DNA from: Synechococcaceae bacterium WBB_10_009
GTDB taxonomy: Bacteria > Cyanobacteriota > Cyanobacteriia > PCC-6307 > Cyanobiaceae
Length of the DNA: 5,191 nt
Direction of reading: 5' to 3'
Assembly: GCA_010030955.1 (NCBI GenBank)
Contig: RHBP01000126.1
Span: 1-5,191, forward strand
Both the position numbers and the translations under genes were made by a program. Below the pieces are notes generated by a model, which ran no database searches, had not been told where the DNA came from, and worked only from the letters and a program-made list of their open reading frames with translations. This document shows, in pieces, positions 1-4,856 of the stretch. Position 1 is the first letter of the stretch. Every line of letters starts with the position of its first letter.

Positions 1-1
1 C

Positions 2-682
2 CGCCCCGCCGCCGGCACAACGCCCCGGGCGGCGGTGTTGGTGCTGCCGGAGGTGTTCGGGGTGAATGCTTGGGTCCGCAGCGTGGCCGACCGGTTGGCG
101 TCCGAGGGCTACGCGGCTTTGGCCATCAGCACCTTCTGGCGCACCGCCCCCCACCTGGATGTGGGCTACGACGAAGCGGGCCTGACCGCCGGCCGGGAGC
201 ACCGCGACCAGGTGACCACCGATCAGCTGCTCAGCGATGTGGCCGCCGCCGCCGCCTGGCTGCAGGCGGCCCACCAAGCCGACGGCCTCGCCGCCAAGCC
301 CCTGGGCTGCGTGGGGTTCTGCTTCGGGGGGCACCTGGCCCTGCTGGCGGCCACCCTGCCGGTGATCGCCGCCACGGCGGATTTTTACGGGGCCCGGGTG
401 TCGACGTTTCGGCCCGGTGGCGGCCCCCCCAGCCTGGAGCTGGTGCCGGAGATCCCCGGCCGCCTGTGGTGCTTCTGCGGCGACGCCGATCCGCTGATGC
501 CTCCAGAGGAACTCAGGGCCATTGAGGCGGCCCTGGCCGCCCACCCAGAAGCTGGTCACCGCTTGCTGATCGCCCCCGGCGCCGGCCACGGCTACATGTG
601 CTCCGCCCGGGGCGACTTTCACCCCCAGGCCGCAGCCGCTGGCTGGACGGCCCTCCTGGAGCTATTCGCAAGCGCCCTCTAA
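2..682 (+). CDS. Dienelactone hydrolase family protein (5'-partial)
   Basis: This is an alpha/beta-hydrolase of the dienelactone hydrolase (DLH) family, whose members hydrolyse ester or lactone bonds in the cytoplasm. The frame is open to the left edge, and residues before the first possible start (GTG at 35) still read as family sequence (strand then LPEVFGVN), so the true start lies outside the window. Counting from that GTG, the nucleophile motif GFCFGG puts Cys at residue 96. GDADPLMP supplies Asp152 and GAGHGY supplies His185, giving the Cys-Asp-His triad typical of DLH rather than the Ser triad of most hydrolases. From the GTG it is 215 residues, close to the usual 230-250 once the missing N-terminus is added. 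The natural substrate cannot be read from sequence; many cyanobacteria carry such a gene without an aromatic-degradation pathway. It converges on the toxin gene, with 8 bp between the stop codons. Confidence 0.9.
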   Translation, partial: RPAAGTTPRAAVLVLPEVFGVNAWVRSVADRLASEGYAALAISTFWRTAPHLDVGYDEAGLTAGREHRDQVTTDQLLSDVAAAAAWLQAAHQADGLAAKPLGCVGFCFGGHLALLAATLPVIAATADFYGARVSTFRPGGGPPSLELVPEIPGRLWCFCGDADPLMPPEELRAIEAALAAHPEAGHRLLIAPGAGHGYMCSARGDFHPQAAAAGWTALLELFASAL

Positions 683-690
683 GGCCCTGC

Positions 691-1107
691 TCACCAGAGC
701 AACTCACAGGGGAAGGCTGTTAGGGCTGGATCCAGGCTCACCAGCGTGAGCTGTTCAAGTTCCGCCTGCGCGGCCAGCAGTCGATCAAATGGATCGCGAT
801 GGGCCTGTGGGTAAGCACCAGCCTGAAGACCATGCCGAAATTGAATCGCCAGCAGTTCAAATCCCTGGGCCTTCAGCACATCGCCAAGTTCGGCCAAAAG
901 TTGTTCCGGGAAGGCCAACTTTCCAAGGCGCACCTTGGTGGCGAGTTCCCATCCGGATGCCGCACTGACAAACACCTGTCGTGAGGGTGAGGCAATGGCT
1001 GCGTGGGCTCGATTGGACAGCCGCTTGGGCTCCGCCAGCCACCACAGCAGCGCATGGGTATCGAGCAGGAGCGGCCCCTCGGCGGGCTTGTCGGGCGAGC
1101 TGCTCAC
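691..1107 (-). CDS. vapC: Type II toxin, PIN-domain ribonuclease (VapC-like)
   Basis: This is a predicted toxin of a type II toxin-antitoxin system: a small Mg2+-dependent ribonuclease held inactive by its partner antitoxin. The 138-residue protein has the PIN-domain acidic residues in order: Asp16 in LLLDTHALLWWL, Glu54 in SGWELATKVRLGKL, Asp105 and Asp108 in HRDPFDRLLAAQA, and Asp126 in LVSLDPAL. The HRDPFDR block and overall wording resemble the COG3744 (Sll0205-like) VapC subgroup common in cyanobacteria. All catalytic positions are present, so the nuclease appears intact. Translation starts at a GTG that overlaps the antitoxin stop (GTGA at 1107-1104), which suggests translational coupling and a toxin level below that of the antitoxin. 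There is no in-frame ATG before Asp16, so GTG is the only sensible start. The RNA target is unknown. Confidence 0.92.
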   Translation of the reverse strand: MSSSPDKPAEGPLLLDTHALLWWLAEPKRLSNRAHAAIASPSRQVFVSAASGWELATKVRLGKLAFPEQLLAELGDVLKAQGFELLAIQFRHGLQAGAYPQAHRDPFDRLLAAQAELEQLTLVSLDPALTAFPCELLW

Positions 1108-1352
1108 GGCAGCGGACGGTCCAGTTCTGCCAATTCCTCCTCGGGCAGGGGCTCCAGCAACACCTCAGGAGGAGGTAGGCGAAGCACCCCTGTCAGCACT
1201 CCAGGCTGCCGTACCGCTACAGCAGCCTCTAGCGGCACCAGCCTCGCCCAAGGGCGCCCTCCTTTGGCCACCACAATGGTTTCCCCCGCGTGGGCTGCAT
1301 CGATCAGGCGCGAGAAATGGGTTTTGGCCTCGTGCACATTCACCGTGCGCAT
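1104..1352 (-). CDS. Type II antitoxin, Phd/YefM family
   Basis: This is the antitoxin partner of the PIN toxin. The 82-residue protein begins MRTVNVHEAKTHFSRLID, followed by AGETIVVAKGGRPWARLVPL. This is the classic Phd/YefM fold, an N-terminal dimerisation and DNA-binding domain (about residues 1-42). The remainder is rich in Pro, Leu and Glu (PEEELAELD near the end), as expected of a flexible tail that folds onto the toxin. The start is ATG at 1352, preceded by GGGGA about 7 nt upstream, a plausible ribosome binding site. It lies upstream of the toxin in the usual antitoxin-first order and overlaps it by 4 bp. Family members repress their own promoter, alone and as a toxin complex. A 20-bp palindrome 26 bp upstream of the start is the likely operator. 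Pairing of a Phd-type antitoxin with a PIN toxin is common in this VapC subgroup. Confidence 0.9.
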   Translation of the reverse strand: MRTVNVHEAKTHFSRLIDAAHAGETIVVAKGGRPWARLVPLEAAVAVRQPGVLTGVLRLPPPEVLLEPLPEEELAELDRPLP

Positions 1353-1378
1353 GGAAGATTCCCCATGGAAGGCCCAGG

Positions 1379-1398
1379 TTAGTCCATTTGTGGACTAA
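1379..1398. promoter_or_regulatory. Palindromic operator candidate of the toxin-antitoxin operon
   Basis: A perfect inverted repeat, TTAGTCCA-N4-TGGACTAA, lies 26 bp upstream of the antitoxin start, in the 64-bp gap after infC. Two 8-bp half-sites around a 4-nt spacer fit binding by a symmetric antitoxin dimer. No T-run follows on either strand, so a Rho-independent terminator is unlikely. A TTGACC hexamer (1412-1407, - strand) could be a -35 element, which would place the palindrome over the spacer and -10 region, but no good -10 is visible. The operator role is inferred from position and symmetry. Confidence 0.55.
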
Positions 1399-1416
1399 GC
1401 CTTGTTGGTCAAGGGG

Positions 1417-2076
1417 TTATTCGCCAGCAGCCTCTGAAGCGGCGGCCGCGGCTGCGGCCTGGCGCGGGGTTTCGATCGTGCGCACCGCCTTGCCGGCGGC
1501 GGCGGCCGCTTCCTTCTCCTTGGCCAGCGGTGTTTTGCGCGGCGTGAGGAACATGATCATGTTGCGGCCCTCGCGCTTGGGCTCCTGCTGCACCTCGGCC
1601 TGTTCTTCGAGGTCTTTGGCCATGCGCATCAGCAGCACCTCCGCCAGGGCGGTGTGCTGAATCTCCCGGCCGCGGAAGATCACGGTGCACTTCACCTTGT
1701 CGCCGGATTTGAGGAAGCGCACCGCCTGACCGATGCGCACGTCGTAGTCGTGCTGGTCGATCTTGTAGCGCATCTTGACCTCCTTCACCTCGGTCTGGTG
1801 CGACTTCTTCTTGGCCTCCTTGGCCTTCTTCTCCTGCTCAAACTTGTATTTGCCGTAATCCATGATCCGGCACACCGGTGGATCGGCCTTCTCACTCACC
1901 AGCACCAGATCCAGCTCGCGGTCCTTGGCCACCTCGAGGGCCGCTTCCCGGGTGATCACCCCCAGCTGACTGCCGTCTGCATCCACCACCCGCAACTGGG
2001 GGTAACTGATGCGGTCGTTGATGTTGGGGAGCTCCCGCACGGGAGCGCGGCGGTCAAAACGGGGACGAGGTGGCAT
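1417..2076 (-). CDS. infC: Translation initiation factor IF-3
   Basis: IF-3 binds the 30S ribosomal subunit, blocks premature 50S joining and checks the start codon and initiator tRNA pairing. The 219-residue product starts MPPRPRFDRRAPVRELPNIN. The N-terminal domain spans about residues 15-85 and includes SEKADPPVCRIMDYGKYKFE. It is followed by a Lys-rich linker helix (81-92) and the C-terminal domain (about 95-181) with IFRGREIQH and NMIMFLTPRK. The wording is strongly cyanobacterial. Residues after about 184 form an Ala/Glu/Lys-rich tail (runs such as AAAAA and AAAAAAA) that is not part of the core fold. The start is a normal ATG, not the rare AUU used for IF-3 autoregulation in enterobacteria, and no clear Shine-Dalgarno precedes it. 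It lies 37 bp downstream of miaA on the same strand, so co-transcription is likely. Confidence 0.97.
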   Translation of the reverse strand: MPPRPRFDRRAPVRELPNINDRISYPQLRVVDADGSQLGVITREAALEVAKDRELDLVLVSEKADPPVCRIMDYGKYKFEQEKKAKEAKKKSHQTEVKEVKMRYKIDQHDYDVRIGQAVRFLKSGDKVKCTVIFRGREIQHTALAEVLLMRMAKDLEEQAEVQQEPKREGRNMIMFLTPRKTPLAKEKEAAAAAGKAVRTIETPRQAAAAAAASEAAGE

Positions 2077-2113
2077 TCAGGCGGGCGAGTTGGACGGGGT
2101 AAACAGTCACCCT

Positions 2114-3022
2114 TCACCCTAGGACGCGCCCGATCGCCGACAAGGCCCGCTGCAATGGAGGCTCACCGGCGCTGGCATCCAGCCACTCGGGTTGGTGCTG
2201 CCGCCTGAACCAGGTGCGCTGGCGTTTGGCGAATTGCAGGGTGCGGCGGGTGGTGAGCTCCAATGCCTGCTCGGGGCTGAGCTCACCGCGCAGCTGGGCC
2301 TTGGCTTCGCCGTAGCCGATGGTGTCGAGCAGGCCGCAGCCCTCACCGAAGCGCTCCAGCAGCCCCCGGGTTTCCTCCACCAGGCCGTCGGCATAGAGCT
2401 GCGCAGTGCGCCCGCGGATGCGCTGCTGCAGATCCGTTGGATTGAGCCCCAGCTCCAGCACCCGCCAGGGGGGCGGCGTGGACCCCTGCTGCCGGCTCAA
2501 CGGTGTGCCGGTGGCGTAGAGCACCTCCAGGGCCCGTTGGGTGCGCACGGCATCGCGGGGCATGATCCGCGCCGCGGCGTCAGGGTCCGCCGCCCCCAGC
2601 AGCTGGTGGCATAGGGGTTGTCCGAGGGCGGCGAGTTGGGCCCGCAGTTGGGGTTGGGGCGGCACCGCCGGCGGCGCCAGCCCCTGGGTGATCGCCTTGA
2701 TGTAGAGGCCGCTGCCCCCCACCAGCAGGGCGATGCCGCGGCGGCGGTGCTCCGCGGCGATGGCCGTTTCGGCCTCGGCGCGGAACTCCTGCAGGTTGAT
2801 CGGTTGGTCGGGCCAGCGCAGATCCAGCAGCTCGTGGCGCACCGCCGCGCGCTGGGCCGCCGTGGGCTTGGCGGTGCCGATGTCCATGCCCCGGTAGAGC
2901 TGGCGGGAATCCACCGAGAGCACCGCCAGATCCAGGGCCTGGGCGATGGCGATGCCCAGGTCGGTTTTGCCGCTGGCGGTGGGGCCCAGCAGCACGATCA
3001 GCAGTGGTTCTGACCTGCCCAT
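2114..3022 (-). CDS. miaA: tRNA dimethylallyltransferase
   Basis: MiaA transfers a dimethylallyl group from dimethylallyl diphosphate to N6 of adenosine 37 in tRNAs that read codons starting with U, the first step towards ms2i6A. The 302-residue length is normal. The N-terminal P-loop is GPTASGKT (13-20). DSRQLYRGMDIGTAKP (38-53) holds the conserved Asp38 of the active site and the tRNA-contacting segment. GGSGLYIKA lies at 102-110, DTIGYGEA at 233-240, and the C-terminal FAKRQRTWFRR motif at 264-274. All family signatures are present, so the enzyme looks functional. The ATG start directly precedes this signature set. It is divergent from gyrB, with 199 bp between start codons, and is probably the first gene of a miaA-infC operon. 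Confidence 0.97.
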   Translation of the reverse strand: MGRSEPLLIVLLGPTASGKTDLGIAIAQALDLAVLSVDSRQLYRGMDIGTAKPTAAQRAAVRHELLDLRWPDQPINLQEFRAEAETAIAAEHRRRGIALLVGGSGLYIKAITQGLAPPAVPPQPQLRAQLAALGQPLCHQLLGAADPDAAARIMPRDAVRTQRALEVLYATGTPLSRQQGSTPPPWRVLELGLNPTDLQQRIRGRTAQLYADGLVEETRGLLERFGEGCGLLDTIGYGEAKAQLRGELSPEQALELTTRRTLQFAKRQRTWFRRQHQPEWLDASAGEPPLQRALSAIGRVLG

Positions 3023-3055
3023 GGCAGCACTCTGCCGTCAGGGGGTCTGCACCCC
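3023..3055 (-). promoter_or_regulatory. Two short hairpins in the miaA leader
   Basis: Reading towards miaA, the leader contains GGGGT-CTGC-ACCCC (3042-3055 on the + strand; its complement is also a hairpin). This is followed by GGCAG-AGTG-CTGCC, whose stem ends directly at the ATG (3036-3023). The second stem would cover the position where a ribosome binding site normally sits, and no Shine-Dalgarno is visible. Both stems have only 5 bp, so chance is quite possible in DNA this rich in G and C. A role in limiting miaA translation is speculation. Confidence 0.25.
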
Positions 3056-3074
3056 TTGCCGAAATTGTCCGTCA

Positions 3075-3094
3075 GAGGCCCCTAGGGGCGCCTC
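3075..3094. repeat. Imperfect inverted repeat in the miaA-gyrB intergenic region
   Basis: A perfect 12-bp palindrome, GCCCCTAGGGGC (3078-3089), sits inside a larger imperfect one: GAGGC at 3075-3079 pairs with GCCTC at 3090-3094. It lies near the middle of the 199-bp divergent region between miaA and gyrB. It could be a protein-binding site or a structured RNA element. There is no T-run, so it is not a typical terminator. Confidence 0.35.
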
Positions 3095-3105
3095 CATTGC
3101 GGCGG

Positions 3106-3114
3106 TGGTAGATT
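3106..3114 (+). promoter_or_regulatory. gyrB: Possible extended -10 promoter for gyrB
   Basis: TGGTAGATT has the TGn extension plus a TAGATT hexamer (4 of 6 matches to TATAAT). No convincing -35 hexamer lies 16-18 bp upstream. If used, transcription would start near 3121, giving a gyrB leader of about 100 nt. This is a weak prediction from motif and position only. Confidence 0.25.
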
Positions 3115-3221
3115 GGGCCCCAAGGCACGGCCTAAACGCGCCTCCCTAGCCCTTGCCGCGGGCGCCACTGGCTCCATCCAGTTTGTGCACCCGGCAACAG
3201 GACGTGCCCCTGCCGCAACCC

Positions 3222-4841
3222 ATGAGCGAAGCCACCAAAGTTCAGGCCGCCTACGGCGCCGAGCAGATCCAGGTGCTGGAAGGCCTGGAGCCGGTGCGCA
3301 AACGGCCCGGCATGTACATCGGCTCCACCGGGCCGCGGGGCTTGCACCACCTGGTCTACGAGGTGGTGGACAACTCGGTGGATGAGGCCCTGGCGGGCCA
3401 TTGCGACCAGATCCTCGTGGTGATCAACGGGGATGGCAGCTGCTCCGTCACCGACAACGGCCGCGGCATCCCCACCGATGTGCACCCCCGCACCGGCAAG
3501 AGCGCCCTGGAAACGGTGCTCACCGTGCTGCACGCCGGCGGCAAATTCGGCGCCGGTGGGTACAAGGTGTCCGGCGGCCTCCACGGCGTGGGCGTCTCGG
3601 TGGTGAATGCCCTGTCGGAATGGGTGGAGGTCACCGTTCACCGCCAGGGCCAGGAGCACACCCAGCGCTTTGAGCGCGGTGCCCCGATCGGCACCCTGGC
3701 CTCCAAACCCGCCGCCGACCCCAAGCGCACCGGCACCTCCGTGCGCTTTCTGCCTGATCTGGAGATCTTCACCGGCGGCATCGAGTTCGATTACCACACC
3801 CTCTCGGGCCGTCTGCGCGAACTCGCCTACCTCAACGGTGGCGTCAAGATCGTGTTCCGCGATGAGCGCGCCGCCGCCCGCAACGCCGAGGGCGAGCCCC
3901 ACGAGGAGATCTACCACTACGAAGGCGGCATCAAGGAGTACGTCGCCTACATGAATGCGGAGAAGGATCCGCTGCATCCCGACATCATTTATGTGAATTC
4001 CGAAAAAGATGGGGTGCAGGTGGAGGCCGCGCTGCAGTGGTGCGTCGATGCCTACTCCGACAACATCTTCGGCTTCGCCAACAACATCCGCACCGTGGAT
4101 GGCGGCACCCACATTGAGGGCCTCAAAACGGTGCTCACCCGCACCCTCAACGCCTTCGCCAAGAAGCGCGGCAAGCGCAAGGAGGCGGACGCCAACTTGG
4201 AGGACGCGCTGCCGCTCTTGGTGAAAGCGGGCTTCTACCATGCGGGGCAGGTCTGTGTTTCGGTGCAGAGGATTTACGCCCACCGTTCCATCGCGGAGGG
4301 GTTGGCCCAGAAGATCGCCGAGAAGGCGGCCAAGCTGGTGGTGGGGGATCCGGCGGATCCAAAAACGGAGATCGGGCCGCTGATCAGCCATGCAGAAAAC
4401 GACCGCGTGGCGGCTTGGGTGGAGGAGGGAGTCAAGAAGGGCGGCAAACTTCTGTGTGGCGGTAAGAAAATCTCCCCTAGCTGTTATGCCCCGACGGTTC
4501 TCTGGAATCCGCCGGAAGACGCCAAGGTTACCTGCGACGAGGTGTTTGGCCCGGTGGTGTGTGTTTACCCGTTCGACAAACCGGAAGAGGCGGTGAAGCG
4601 GGCCAATGCCTTGCCGGTTTGTTTCCAGTCGGCCGTCTTCACCCGGGACATCGACCGGGCCTTCTATTACGTCCGCAACCTGCAGGCCACCGCGGTGATG
4701 GTGAACGACCACACGGCCTTCCGGGTGGACTGGATGCCTTTTGGAGGAAGGATGCAGTCGGGCCTCGGCATGGGGGGCATTCCGCGAAGCATGGAGGATA
4801 TGACTGCGGAGAAGATGTTTGTGGTGCGTACCACGGCTTAG
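3222..4841 (+). CDS. gyrB: Chimeric ORF: GyrB N-terminal part joined to aldehyde dehydrogenase C-terminal part
   Basis: Residues 1 to about 326 are the ATPase end of DNA gyrase subunit B, which drives ATP-dependent negative supercoiling with GyrA. GHKL motifs are intact: EVVDNSVDEALAG with Glu47 and Asn51, TDNGRGIP with Asp78, the ATP-lid glycines in GGKFGAGGYKVSGGLHGVGVSVVNALS (106-132), and GTSVRF (171-176). The transducer domain follows, then normal sequence stops at KRKEADANL, where family members continue with a segment like AGENxREGL. Instead, residues from about 327 are aldehyde dehydrogenase. The Lys of the transducer QTK loop, TOPRIM (Mg2+ and DNA cleavage) and the tail are all absent, roughly half of a normal GyrB. 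The ATG at 3222 is chosen because cyanobacterial GyrB begins MSE...KVQAAYGAEQ; in-frame codons upstream (from 3153) encode nothing family-like. As it stands, this product could not act as gyrase. An assembly artefact is the likeliest cause. Confidence 0.85.
   Translation: MSEATKVQAAYGAEQIQVLEGLEPVRKRPGMYIGSTGPRGLHHLVYEVVDNSVDEALAGHCDQILVVINGDGSCSVTDNGRGIPTDVHPRTGKSALETVLTVLHAGGKFGAGGYKVSGGLHGVGVSVVNALSEWVEVTVHRQGQEHTQRFERGAPIGTLASKPAADPKRTGTSVRFLPDLEIFTGGIEFDYHTLSGRLRELAYLNGGVKIVFRDERAAARNAEGEPHEEIYHYEGGIKEYVAYMNAEKDPLHPDIIYVNSEKDGVQVEAALQWCVDAYSDNIFGFANNIRTVDGGTHIEGLKTVLTRTLNAFAKKRGKRKEADANLEDALPLLVKAGFYHAGQVCVSVQRIYAHRSIAEGLAQKIAEKAAKLVVGDPADPKTEIGPLISHAENDRVAAWVEEGVKKGGKLLCGGKKISPSCYAPTVLWNPPEDAKVTCDEVFGPVVCVYPFDKPEEAVKRANALPVCFQSAVFTRDIDRAFYYVRNLQATAVMVNDHTAFRVDWMPFGGRMQSGLGMGGIPRSMEDMTAEKMFVVRTTA
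4182..4206. other. Junction between two unrelated gene fragments, probable assembly breakpoint
   Basis: Cyanobacterial gyrB passes into aldehyde dehydrogenase somewhere in this stretch (codons for EADANLEDA). GyrB relatives read EADANLAGEN here. Aldehyde dehydrogenases of this branch read DADLEDA-like sequence shortly before the catalytic Cys. The two genes therefore could share 10-20 identical or near-identical bases, and the exact crossover cannot be placed within them. No insertion sequence, target duplication, integrase site or tRNA is visible at the join. Confidence 0.7.
4200..4841 (+). pseudogene. Aldehyde dehydrogenase, C-terminal fragment (5' end missing)
   Basis: This is the second half of the fused frame, about 213 residues (327-539 of the ORF), from the NAD(P)-dependent aldehyde dehydrogenase superfamily. 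Visible motifs are GFYHAGQVCVSVQR with catalytic Cys345, EIGPLIS, CDEVFGPVV, VMVNDHTAFRVDWMPFGG and SGLGMGGIPRSMEDMTAEK. The NDHTAFRVDWMPFGG and SMEDMTAEK wording recalls the lactaldehyde/glyceraldehyde-3-phosphate (GapN-like) branch, but the substrate cannot be fixed. The Rossmann NAD-binding domain and the ELGG catalytic Glu, normally encoded about 260 codons upstream to just before this point, are missing. The fragment would be inactive. In its source genome it is presumably a normal gene of about 480 codons. Codon use differs from the gyrB part (Pro CCG 11 of 14, no CCC). Confidence 0.85.
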
Positions 4842-4856
4842 GCCGGGGAAAAGGAT

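Noticed and set aside
685..712. Small hairpins (TGCTC-ACCA-GAGCA and CCCTG/CAGGG) between the convergent hydrolase and toxin stops, considered as a bidirectional terminator
   Set aside because: The stems have only 5 bp, overlap each other, and have no T-run on either strand. The evidence is too weak to annotate.
1400..1414. CCTTG-TTGGT-CAAGG hairpin just after the infC stop, considered as the infC terminator
   Set aside because: The 5-bp stem is not followed by a T-run in the direction of infC transcription. It may contribute to structure but does not support a terminator call.
935..1660. + strand open frame of 241 codons opposite the toxin-antitoxin genes and the infC end
   Set aside because: It lies antisense to three convincing genes and has low-complexity Ala/Ser/Pro composition with no recognisable domain.
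1654..2208. + strand open frame with Leu/His-rich runs opposite infC
   Set aside because: The leucine run is the complement of the Lys/Glu-rich linker of IF-3 (AAG/GAG read as CTT/CTC). It is not a membrane protein gene.
3153..3221. Upstream extension of GyrB by 23 codons to an earlier start
   Set aside because: The extra residues do not resemble GyrB, and cyanobacterial homologues begin at the MSE start, here 3222. An in-frame GTG at 3204 has an AGGA only 1 nt before it, too close to serve as its ribosome binding site.
3132..4712. Very long - strand open frame (526 codons) opposite the gyrB/aldehyde dehydrogenase frame
   Set aside because: It is the mirror of two well-recognised protein fragments, has a His/Gly/Val-rich composition typical of antisense GC-rich frames, and shows no family motif. 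Its continuity over the junction only reflects third-position GC bias on both sides.
3222..4841. A new bifunctional gyrase-dehydrogenase system
   Set aside because: Essential parts of both enzymes are missing, the cut falls inside domains, and composition changes at the join. A chimeric contig explains all of this more simply.
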